A stretch of DNA of 54,794 bases from Candidatus Pacearchaeota archaeon (GTDB lineage Archaea; Nanobdellota; Nanobdellia; Pacearchaeales; UBA284), in contig JANXDM010000002.1 of NCBI GenBank assembly GCA_025058615.1, forward strand, positions 1 to 54,794, in the 5' to 3' direction. The notes below the pieces were generated by a model, which was not told the DNA's origin, did no database searches, and saw nothing but the letters and a program-made list of their open reading frames with translations. Below, piece by piece: positions 23,881-31,764 of this stretch. How positions within the stretch are numbered: the stretch's first letter is position 1; every line of letters begins with the position of its first letter. The position numbers were made by a program, and so were the translations under genes.

Positions 23881-24558
23881 ATGCAAAAAATGTTAATGAA
23901 AAAATCTTCAGATTATACTTTGATAACTTTGCTGCTAGATGCTTCTCAGAAACTTGGTTTAGGCCATGAAGAACTGGGGAAAATTATAGCAAAATGTGTT
24001 TTGGGAGAACCAACCAAGAATTCCTTTGCAAAATTGAAGAACTATCACAGAGAAAGAGCAGAAAAACTGAGGGATAAAATTTATTCTGTTTTGAGGGAGA
24101 TAGAACAAAAAGGTCGAGATCAATATATAAAAAAAATAGAATCAGAAATAAAAAAAAATATAAAAAACATACCATGCGTATCTTCAAATTGGTGGTACAC
24201 TATTTATAGTGTTTTGTTTGAACAGTTTAATTCATACAAAGAAAAACAAGAAAAAGATCTGGGAAAGAAATTCGAGGAATACTATCCAAAAGAAGAAACA
24301 GTTTTGAACGAGTTTTTGAAGAAATTCTTCGAAGAAGGGATAATAACAAAAGTTTTGTTGAATAATGTTCTTAAAAAAGTCTATCCAGTTCAAGTAAAGG
24401 AAGCCACCGGAAAAGAGCAACTAAAATCTATGATAAAAGTGATAAAAGAGGAAGGAAAATCTATAGAAAAAATGCGGGAAGAATACAAAACTTTTATAAA
24501 TACTTTTTTGAATGTTGTTCGTAATTTTGAAAAGCTGGAAAAAATTATTGAGATTTGA
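23881..24558 (+). CDS. Hypothetical helical protein (225 aa)
   Basis: I do not recognise this protein. It is almost entirely alpha-helical and Lys/Glu-rich, with an aromatic patch (SSNWWYTIYSVLFEQFN, about 101-117) and a long coiled-coil-like C-terminus. No signal peptide, Cys motif or nucleotide-binding loop is seen. A TATA-like AATTTTTAAAG lies about 25 bp before the ATG. It overlaps the convergent gene on the other strand by 14 bp. Confidence 0.6.
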   Translation: MQKMLMKKSSDYTLITLLLDASQKLGLGHEELGKIIAKCVLGEPTKNSFAKLKNYHRERAEKLRDKIYSVLREIEQKGRDQYIKKIESEIKKNIKNIPCVSSNWWYTIYSVLFEQFNSYKEKQEKDLGKKFEEYYPKEETVLNEFLKKFFEEGIITKVLLNNVLKKVYPVQVKEATGKEQLKSMIKVIKEEGKSIEKMREEYKTFINTFLNVVRNFEKLEKIIEI

Positions 24559-25051
24559 ATTGCATCAAATTCATCAAATTTTCTTTTTTGCTTAACAAGA
24601 TTTTACCATCCATGTCGATGTGCAATCTGAGCATGTCGAGGCTGGAAAGTATTACAATTATGTTCCATACTTGTTTGTTTTCATGTCTTTGTAAAATAGC
24701 AACAACTTCTTGAATTTCTGAGAAAATTTTTTGTTTTTTCATTTCTTCTGCAAGAATTTTTTCTATATCTTTGATATCTACTTTTATATTTTTTTTCAGG
24801 GCTTGAAAATTTTCGACTGGTCTTTCTAATATATCTTGCTTTGATTTAACTTCATCATTTTGCATAAAGAACGTTTTTATTTTGGTTTTTCCTACTAAAT
24901 AGTCTATTTGCTCACATTCTACTAATAAGTTCCCAAAAGCTTTTCGAAAGGTGAAGAAGGCGCTGTATAGTTTGGCTGTAGGATTATTTTTTTTAAATTT
25001 ATAAAATTCTTTACTGGATTCGACTTTTTTCAAAAGTTCTTTGAAAGACAT
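24545..25051 (-). CDS. Hypothetical protein (168 aa)
   Basis: No family was recognised. Mixed helical protein with a short beta hairpin at the C-terminus (LHIDMDGKILLSKKENLMN). The middle (VDIKDIEKILAEEMKKQ, FSEIQEVVAILQRHENKQVWNIIVILSSLDML in part) suggests a small helical bundle. It is soluble, with no signal peptide. It is convergent with the 225-residue hypothetical gene (14-bp overlap). Confidence 0.6.
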   Translation of the reverse strand: MSFKELLKKVESSKEFYKFKKNNPTAKLYSAFFTFRKAFGNLLVECEQIDYLVGKTKIKTFFMQNDEVKSKQDILERPVENFQALKKNIKVDIKDIEKILAEEMKKQKIFSEIQEVVAILQRHENKQVWNIIVILSSLDMLRLHIDMDGKILLSKKENLMNLMQFKSQ

Positions 25052-25150
25052 TTATCTTGAAAGCAGAGAAAGTTTTTAAATGTTGTTTTTATTACTTCTT
25101 TTAGTTGTTTAATATTTGAAAAATTATTTTTTTGCAATTTTCCATAATAA

Positions 25151-25280
25151 TTATAATTCGAAGTACTTCCTGAAAGAATCTCCGAAAGGGTTGTCTGTCA
25201 GGAGGAAGTAAATTCTTTAGTAATAAATCTTGTTTTGTATTAGGATCTTTTCTTATAAAGTAGTTTTTGTTATTTTAGAT
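25151..25280 (-). pseudogene. Possible gene remnant and inverted repeat in the gap before thrS 3' end
   Basis: The 310-bp gap 25052-25361 holds no complete gene. On the minus strand one frame reads YFIRKDPNTKQDLLLKNLL and, after a one-base shift, TDNPFGDSFRKYFEL before a stop at 25151. This looks like the frameshifted tail of a lost gene. The same region contains a 7-bp inverted repeat (TACTTCC at 25164, GGAAGTA at 25204). Coding remnant and structured RNA are both possible. The evidence is weak. Confidence 0.25.
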
Positions 25281-25361
25281 TTTGATAATGAAAATTTGGG
25301 TTTTCAACAATTTAATAAAGATTGCCGAAGAATTCAACTTTATTTATAAAAAAGATGTTTT

Positions 25362-27014
25362 TTACAGAAGTTTTTTAATTTCTGTTTGTTCCTTCAATTT
25401 TTTTATGAAATCTTCAAGCTTGATTCCGAATTCTGGTTTTTTGTTCCTTGGTCTTACTGCTAGCGTATTGGTTTTTTCTTCTTTGTCGCCTATCACGACT
25501 ATGTAAGGAATTTTTTGCAATTCTGCCTCACGAATTTTATAATCTAAAGTAACATCCTCGAAATCTGTTTCTATTCTGAAGCCTTCTTGCTTTAACCTTT
25601 CAGCTATTTTTTTCGCAGTTTCAACGTTTCTTTTTGTAAAACTCAAAACTCTAATTTGCACAGGAGAAAGCCACAAAGGAAAAGCCCCGTTGTAGTGTTC
25701 TGTCAAAATACCTATGAAACGCTCTATCGAACCAAATATAGTTCTGTGGATTATTTTTACGGTGTGCTGCTTGTTGTCTTTCCCCGTATATTTTAGTTCG
25801 AATTTTTCTGGCATGAAGAAATCTACTTGAATTGTGGCACATTGCCACTCTCTCCCTTGAGAATCTTTTATATGAAAGTCTATCTTCGGGCCGTAGAAGG
25901 CTCCTTCTCCTGGGTTCAACTTGAATTCTAACTTCAGTTTTTTGAGAGCATTTTGGAGTGCTTTTTCTGCGGCAGTCCATTTTTCTTTTGTTCCTATATG
26001 TTCTTTTGGCATTGTTGATAGCTCTATTCTGTAAGAAAAGCCAAATACACAATATATTCTTTGAATAAGTCTAATAATGTTCATTATTTCTTCTTCAAGT
26101 TGCTCTTCTGTGCAAAAAATATGGGCATCATCTTGCGTAATTTGCCAAACCCTAAACATTCCTGCAAGAACTCCTGAAAGTTCTTTTCTGTGAACTATAC
26201 CAAGTTCTGCAAATCTTAGCGGAAGCTCTTTGTAGCTTCTCGGTTTTAGTTTGAAAAGAAGTATTGCTCCGGGGCAATTCATCGGCTTGAGTGCAAATTC
26301 TTCGTTTGCTGCAGAAGTAAGAAACATATTTTCTTTGTAGTAATCCCAATGTCCTGATATTTTCCACAATTTCTTTGACATTAGTTGAGGGGTGCTTATT
26401 TCTTTGTATCCTTCTTTTTCGTGTTCTTTTCGCCAAAAATTTATTAACAAGTTTCTTAATATTACTCCTTTTGGATGCCAAAAAACACAGCCTGGAGAAA
26501 CTTCATTGAAACTGAAGAGGTCAAGCCTGCTTCCTAGAATCCTGTGGTCTTGTGGTGAGAGTTTACTTTTATCTAGGATGATCTTTCTTAGTTTTTCTTT
26601 TTTTTCTTCAGGAGTTATTTCTCTACTTAGTTCTGCAAGAGGGTGTCCTTTACATTTCAATTCGAATTCTTTGTACCAACCAAAGGGAGCTTTCTTTACG
26701 TCGAAGTGTTTTTTCAAAGCTTTTTCTGTTTTTTCAAGAATTTTTGAAGCAATTTCCGGCCTGGCTAGTCTGGAACTTAGGTGCGCGTAAGGATAAAGAA
26801 CTATCTTTTTACATTTTACTTTTGATGCGATTTCTTTTATGTTTTCAACTAATTTTTCGACCAATTCTTCGTTGTCGTTCTCTTCTACAGTTGTTAAAAC
26901 AACAAGACATTCTCTTTCTATAGTCTCTTTTTTTTCTGTTTTTTCTGCTCCTTTTATTGCTTCCTTGACGGGCTTGAACTTGATGTAGTCGCAATGCAAT
27001 GTTAATATCTTCAT
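25362..27014 (-). CDS. thrS: Threonyl-tRNA synthetase (archaeal type)
   Basis: I start this at 27014 (MKILTLHCDYIKF, 550 aa), which matches the archaeal ThrRS N-terminus and has a TATA box (TTTATAAATAC) about 20-25 bp upstream. The frame from 27029 would begin inside the promoter. Domains: archaeal editing domain (1-about 135), class II catalytic core with motif 2 region (LRFAELGIVHRKELSGVLAGMFR in part), zinc ligands (NCPG, DDAHIF, and HRT at 445-447), motif 3 (IFGSIERFIGILTEH), and an anticodon-binding domain. It charges tRNA-Thr with editing of Ser. Confidence 0.96.
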   Translation of the reverse strand: MKILTLHCDYIKFKPVKEAIKGAEKTEKKETIERECLVVLTTVEENDNEELVEKLVENIKEIASKVKCKKIVLYPYAHLSSRLARPEIASKILEKTEKALKKHFDVKKAPFGWYKEFELKCKGHPLAELSREITPEEKKEKLRKIILDKSKLSPQDHRILGSRLDLFSFNEVSPGCVFWHPKGVILRNLLINFWRKEHEKEGYKEISTPQLMSKKLWKISGHWDYYKENMFLTSAANEEFALKPMNCPGAILLFKLKPRSYKELPLRFAELGIVHRKELSGVLAGMFRVWQITQDDAHIFCTEEQLEEEIMNIIRLIQRIYCVFGFSYRIELSTMPKEHIGTKEKWTAAEKALQNALKKLKLEFKLNPGEGAFYGPKIDFHIKDSQGREWQCATIQVDFFMPEKFELKYTGKDNKQHTVKIIHRTIFGSIERFIGILTEHYNGAFPLWLSPVQIRVLSFTKRNVETAKKIAERLKQEGFRIETDFEDVTLDYKIREAELQKIPYIVVIGDKEEKTNTLAVRPRNKKPEFGIKLEDFIKKLKEQTEIKKLL

Positions 27015-27058
27015 TGAAAAAGCAAGCACGGGGTATTTATAAAATTTTAGAATTTTGA

Positions 27059-27685
27059 TTATTTAGGCTCTATTTTTTGAATTTCAGAAAAAGGAATAAA
27101 AATAGTTGCAGTACTATCCCATCTGGTAATCCTGTAACCTATGTTGTTGCTTTCATAAAATTTCTTTAATTTTTCTTGTTTACCATTCTTAATGTAATAG
27201 GCGCTCGAAGGATCCTCTCCAACGATTTCCCATTTATCTGCATCAAAATGTTGTAATGGGAAACAGTCAATATATCCTTGGACGCGATCTCCATTTTTCA
27301 AGTCAACAATACAATAATCATTTCCTATATAAACTACAGAAACCTCATCAGCATTAATAGAGAATTGATATTCTTCCAACAAATATAATTTATTTTCTTT
27401 TTTCGTAGAGTAAAGAACTTTGTATCTTGGATGGTTTCTTTCTTCCTCTGATAAATCTTTTGGTATTGTAAGTTTTATTTTATTAGAAACTTTTGTTTGT
27501 TTCTCTGTTTTTATTATAGGATTTCCATAGAGGTCATAAGAATGAAGTTCTACTAGATATTCGAGTTTCAATCGTGCATTTTTAACATAAATTTCTTGGT
27601 CGTTGTTTAGTGTTACTAACCAACATGAGCCTAGCCCAACAAGCGGCGCCAAGAGTAGTTTCAAAATTTTTTCTTTCAATCCCAT
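27059..27685 (-). CDS. Secreted hypothetical protein, possible lipoprotein (208 aa)
   Basis: The N-terminus has a hydrophobic segment ending in GLGSC (about 17-21), a plausible lipobox. The rest is beta-rich with one acidic stretch and motifs I do not recognise (VSVVYIGNDYCIVDLKNGDR resembles an SH3/PRC-like barrel strand pattern). It starts six bases after the stop of the upstream secreted gene, so the two are co-transcribed and probably act together outside the cell. Confidence 0.6.
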   Translation of the reverse strand: MGLKEKILKLLLAPLVGLGSCWLVTLNNDQEIYVKNARLKLEYLVELHSYDLYGNPIIKTEKQTKVSNKIKLTIPKDLSEEERNHPRYKVLYSTKKENKLYLLEEYQFSINADEVSVVYIGNDYCIVDLKNGDRVQGYIDCFPLQHFDADKWEIVGEDPSSAYYIKNGKQEKLKKFYESNNIGYRITRWDSTATIFIPFSEIQKIEPK

Positions 27686-27691
27686 TTTTCG

Positions 27692-28813
27692 TTATCTTAT
27701 TTGATGGCCTTTTATAATTGTTTTTCCTTCGTGGATATATGTATTTCCGTCTTTTTGGATTTCTTCGGCAAAAACCTTGAACTTGATACCTGTAATTTTT
27801 AGGTTTTCAAACTCATCTCGGGGAATAGGATAGATCAAAATAAGAGGAAGTGTCTCGTCAGGGTATAGTTTATCATCGTAGACCCATACCATATCAATTA
27901 GGCCCCTTTTCTTTAACAATTCTTCTAAGCCGTATCTTCCAGTAATTTGAAACCTGGAGGTAGGATTAACAGTTATTGGTCGCGATACTCCAACTAAATA
28001 AGGTAAACATTTACCTTTTCTTATCTCATCTAAGTTTAAAGGATATTTGCCGTTGTTTGTAATTTTCACGTGAGCAAAAAGATATCTCGTTGTGTTATGA
28101 ATTGTTACAACAGAATCGACCTCTATTTTTGGGATTTCTATTTTCAAATCTCCGTATTCTGCTTCTTCCCAATAGTGATATTCTTTGTTGGTGTTATATT
28201 TTTCTGTTTCTTGTCGATTTCTGTAGCTATTCTCACGTGTTCTATTTTCTTCTAAATCTTCTAAGTTCTCCTCATTTTTTCTTTCTTCCTGCTTACCATT
28301 ACGACCATCGTCGTTTAGATCATAAGATTCCTCCATCCCTTCCGATATTATCGATGGTACCTCTTCTTCTTTTTCTTTCGCTGTTGTATCTTTTTTGCTT
28401 TTGTGGTACTTTACCCATTGTCCAATTACAGGATCATAGTATTCTCCTAATATATACCTTTTTTCTATCTCGTCGAAAACAAGCTTATTAATTCCACCAC
28501 GTCCACCTACAAAAATATCATTATACTTTCTGCCGATCCAAATACTATCCCCACACCATCTTCCTATTTCTTTTCCCGTCTCTCCGTCTATTATAATGAA
28601 TTCGTAGTTAGGAGACGTCGAGCCGCCAATTCCAGAGCTTCTTTTTATGATTTCATCAAATCCATCTCCATTCAGATCAACTTTACTAACAATTTCTAGA
28701 TCGTTTTCGTTTTTGATAAGTTTTTTTTGAAGGCCATGCCTCAAAGTTAAATATCCTCCAATACCGATGAGGCCCCCAAGAAATAAAGCAAAAAGAGTTT
28801 TTTTAAGTGGCAT
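27692..28813 (-). CDS. Membrane-anchored hypothetical protein with EF-hand-like repeat (373 aa)
   Basis: One N-terminal membrane helix (about 5-22) precedes an FG-GAP/EF-hand-like calcium loop, DLNGDGFDEII (about 46-56). A long Glu/Asn/Arg-rich low-complexity linker (about 135-215, with a second loop DLNDDGRNG) follows, then a C-terminal beta-sandwich with VTIHNTTRYLFAHVKITNNGKYPLNLDE, of the type seen in DUF4352-like domains. It is first in a pair with the 208-residue secreted protein. Function is unknown. Confidence 0.6.
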   Translation of the reverse strand: MPLKKTLFALFLGGLIGIGGYLTLRHGLQKKLIKNENDLEIVSKVDLNGDGFDEIIKRSSGIGGSTSPNYEFIIIDGETGKEIGRWCGDSIWIGRKYNDIFVGGRGGINKLVFDEIEKRYILGEYYDPVIGQWVKYHKSKKDTTAKEKEEEVPSIISEGMEESYDLNDDGRNGKQEERKNEENLEDLEENRTRENSYRNRQETEKYNTNKEYHYWEEAEYGDLKIEIPKIEVDSVVTIHNTTRYLFAHVKITNNGKYPLNLDEIRKGKCLPYLVGVSRPITVNPTSRFQITGRYGLEELLKKRGLIDMVWVYDDKLYPDETLPLILIYPIPRDEFENLKITGIKFKVFAEEIQKDGNTYIHEGKTIIKGHQIR

Positions 28814-28958
28814 TTTATTTTTATTTTGTTCGTTTATATTTTCAAACCTCTTAAATCTTTACCGATAGCACGCTATTTCAGTTTTATATTTTAATAGACT
28901 TTTCTTTTTTAAACTTTTTCATACAAAATTTTAAATATCCTTTTGGCTTCTTTCAAGG

Positions 28959-31049
28959 ATGAATCCAAAAACAGCTTTGCTTTTGTTTTTGGTGTTGTTT
29001 GTTTCTTCGGCAGAAGCCAAAATAGTTTTTACGAAACCTTTTAATACTTATAACCTTGGTGACAGGATAGAGCAACAAATCTCTTTAACGAGCAATACTG
29101 GGTTCGAAGGCTTTTTTAGGGTTATGCTTCTTTGCGATGGAAAAGAATTTTTGATTTTTTATTCTCCTGTGATAATACAGCCAGAGAAGGAAAAAATGAT
29201 AGATTTGAGTTTTGTTCACAATGTTACGGGTTCATGTAAATTTTTTGCAACATTAGAAAAAGAAAAAGTGATAGAAAATGCTTTTTCAGAATCTTTTTTG
29301 ATTACTGACGAAATAGTTCTCGATTTGAAATTGAGCAAACAATATTTTTTTCCAGGAAAAAATTTGGAAATTGAAGGGAAAGTGCATAAAAGGAGCGGAG
29401 AGCCTTTTACTGGAAAGGTAGATTTATTCTTTTTTGGTAAAAATTTTTCTACCAGTGTTGTAAAAGGGGAATTTTTTTTCAGGACGGAAATACCGAAGAA
29501 TGCAAAAGCAGGAAGAAATTTTTGCATTGTTAATGTTTCTGACGATTTCGGAAACAAAGGAAGCGCTATTCTTGAGTTTGATGTTGCTTCTGTTCCTTCT
29601 TCTTTAGTAATAGAATTAAATAATGAGACCTTAATTCCTGGAACGCTTCTTGTTGTCGTTCCAAAACTTCTAGACCAGTCAGATACAACAATAAGAGAAA
29701 ATGTTTCTCTGAGAATCTTCAAGGTGGAAGATTTTTTGTTCTTCCAGAAAAAGGAGCTCCTTATCGAAAAGCTTGTGCAAAGCGGGGCTTCTTCTTTTTA
29801 TAGATTCGGAAACTTTTCAGAACCTGGTTATTACATCATAGAAGCTTACTCTCAAGGGTTTAGAACCACAAAAATAGTTTACGTACTTCCGGTGGAAAAA
29901 ATAGACATCAATTTGAGCGGTAACATTTTGGAAGTAAAAAATCTTGGTAATGTTCCATACAAAAAACCTTTAGAAATTAAACTAGAAATGGGGAATTTTT
30001 CCAGAACTCTTGTAATAGATTTAGATTTGGACGTGAACGAGACAAAGATTTTCAAGTTGGAGGCTCCAAAAGGAACTTACGAACTAACTTTTTTGTTGCC
30101 GGAGCAAAAAAAACTACGAACGAACTTAATCGGAAAAGTTGTTGCAGCTGTAGAGTTGGGAAAGGAAAGAAAAAAGGATTATTCTTGGGTCGTTCTTGTT
30201 ATTGCTCTTGGGTTAGCCTCTTTTTTTGTAGCAAGAAAGTTGCTCAAGAAAAAAGTCAAGAAAAATTTAAAAAAGCAAAGCGTGAAAATTTTAAAAGAAA
30301 AGAAATCAAAAGAAGTCAGAGAAAAAATGCCAGTACAGCTTTTTTTTGGCGAGACTCCTACCGAGGATGATCCTTTCAAGAAAATTTTCTTAAAGAATTC
30401 TTCACAATTTGCGGCCCCATATCTCGAAAGGGCAAAACTAGTAGGTGCAGCAAAAAAACAAGTAAGCGTCGTTGCTTGTAATTTGCGTAATTTTTTTGAA
30501 TTGGAAAATCTGAGGAAGAAAAATACAATTCAATTCGAAAGAATAATCAACAATTTCTTTCAAAGTTTAATAAAGATAGTAAGAAGTTATGGTGGTGTTC
30601 TCGATTATAACAAAAATGAAATTTTAATTTTCTTCTTGAAAGAAGATCAAGAGCTGAATGCTGTTAAAGTAGCAAATGAGTTGAGAGTATTTGTTACTAA
30701 ATTCAACGAGGAATTAAAGAAAGAAGGAATAGAATTTGAGTTGTCTTCTGGTTTTGGGGTTAACTCTGGCCTTCTAGCTTTTTCAGAAAGTGAAAAAGTA
30801 ATTAGATACGAAGAAAGCGAGACTACTAAAATTTCAAGAGCGCTTTCCAAAAAAGCTTTCGATGGAGAAGTTTTGCTCGCGAGTAGCATTTACATAAAAA
30901 TAGGTTCTTTGATTAATGTAAAGAGAATTACCCCTCTTTATCTCGATGAAAGAAGAGCAGTGGAATGCTTTCTTTTGCAACAACCTTCCCCTTCTGAAAT
31001 AAAATCTCTGCAACAAGGCCGTGTAAGAAAATTTCTTGAAAGTCTTTGA
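28959..31049 (+). CDS. Receptor-like membrane protein with degenerate class III nucleotide cyclase-like domain
   Basis: Domain order: signal peptide (1-20, ends SSAEA), extracytoplasmic Ig/CARDB-like domains (about 21-400), one membrane helix (about 407-427), a basic juxtamembrane region, and a C-terminal domain (about 500-690) with the class III adenylate/guanylate cyclase layout (VSVVACNLRNFFEL; SYGGVLDYNKNEILIFF; SSGFGVNSGLLAFS; TTKISRALSKK). The first metal Asp is replaced by Asn (ADIRGF to CNLRNF) and the second by Glu (GD to NE), so catalysis is doubtful. It may bind a nucleotide instead. The ATG has a TATA box 26 bp upstream. The downstream neighbour is a diadenylate cyclase homologue. 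Confidence 0.75.
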   Translation: MNPKTALLLFLVLFVSSAEAKIVFTKPFNTYNLGDRIEQQISLTSNTGFEGFFRVMLLCDGKEFLIFYSPVIIQPEKEKMIDLSFVHNVTGSCKFFATLEKEKVIENAFSESFLITDEIVLDLKLSKQYFFPGKNLEIEGKVHKRSGEPFTGKVDLFFFGKNFSTSVVKGEFFFRTEIPKNAKAGRNFCIVNVSDDFGNKGSAILEFDVASVPSSLVIELNNETLIPGTLLVVVPKLLDQSDTTIRENVSLRIFKVEDFLFFQKKELLIEKLVQSGASSFYRFGNFSEPGYYIIEAYSQGFRTTKIVYVLPVEKIDINLSGNILEVKNLGNVPYKKPLEIKLEMGNFSRTLVIDLDLDVNETKIFKLEAPKGTYELTFLLPEQKKLRTNLIGKVVAAVELGKERKKDYSWVVLVIALGLASFFVARKLLKKKVKKNLKKQSVKILKEKKSKEVREKMPVQLFFGETPTEDDPFKKIFLKNSSQFAAPYLERAKLVGAAKKQVSVVACNLRNFFELENLRKKNTIQFERIINNFFQSLIKIVRSYGGVLDYNKNEILIFFLKEDQELNAVKVANELRVFVTKFNEELKKEGIEFELSSGFGVNSGLLAFSESEKVIRYEESETTKISRALSKKAFDGEVLLASSIYIKIGSLINVKRITPLYLDERRAVECFLLQQPSPSEIKSLQQGRVRKFLESL

Positions 31050-31124
31050 TTAAAAATTTTGAAAATTCAAGAAAAGTTTTTCTACAAAGAAAAACTTTAA
31101 AAATGTTCTTTCTTGCTTACAAAC

Positions 31125-31745
31125 ATGAAAAAGAGTGAGAAAATAGAAAAAATTTTACTGGAAATAGCAATTCAACTAGCAAGAGAAGGAAAAGGAGCAT
31201 TGTTTGTGGTTAATGATAAAGTAAAATACAAGAGATTGTTCCAACAAAGGATCAAGCCTTTCAGTGTTTTCAGCAAGGGGGCGCAAAAAATTTTGAAAAG
31301 CATAGCCCCGTTAGATGGAGCTGTGATTATTACTTCTGAAGGAATAGTGAAAGATTATGGAGCGATGATAGAGACAAAAAAAACTTTCAAAGGATTTGGA
31401 ACAAGGCATAGCGCTGCCTTTACTGCCTCGGAAGGAGGGATAGCTATTCTATGCTCAGAAGAAGAGAAAAAAGTAAGAATTTTCAAAGATGGGAAATATG
31501 TAATGCAGTTGGATCCTCTACAAAAGGGGGTAGAAGCAAAAGTTCCTGCTGTGGTTTCTGTCTTAGAAGTAATAGGAGCCGGAACAGTCGGAACCGTAGG
31601 AGTAATGACGATAGCCCCGCATGCCGGAATTGCTTTTTTACCAGGGGTCTTAATTTTTGGGGTTAGCTATTATGCTTTGAAAAAAATAGCAGAAACTTTG
31701 AATTTGAAAGAATTATTAAGAAAAGCAAAAATAAAAATTGATTAA
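31125..31745 (+). CDS. Diadenylate cyclase (DisA_N/DAC domain) with C-terminal membrane helices
   Basis: I start this at ATG 31125 (206 aa), about 28 bp after the TATA-like CTTTAAAAA. TTG at 31113 is not needed. The N-terminal 150 residues match the DAC fold: EGKGALFVVND, the motif DGAVII (about 66-71), GTRHSAA (about 99-105, usually RHR), and SEEEKKVRIFKDGK. DAC enzymes condense two ATP to c-di-AMP. The C-terminus has one or two hydrophobic helices (about 145-185), so it is probably membrane-bound. Archaeal DacZ usually carries the DAC domain at the other end, so the architecture is unusual. It lies 75 bp after the cyclase-like receptor. Confidence 0.8.
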   Translation: MKKSEKIEKILLEIAIQLAREGKGALFVVNDKVKYKRLFQQRIKPFSVFSKGAQKILKSIAPLDGAVIITSEGIVKDYGAMIETKKTFKGFGTRHSAAFTASEGGIAILCSEEEKKVRIFKDGKYVMQLDPLQKGVEAKVPAVVSVLEVIGAGTVGTVGVMTIAPHAGIAFLPGVLIFGVSYYALKKIAETLNLKELLRKAKIKID

Positions 31746-31764
31746 AAAAATAAAAAGAAAAAAA

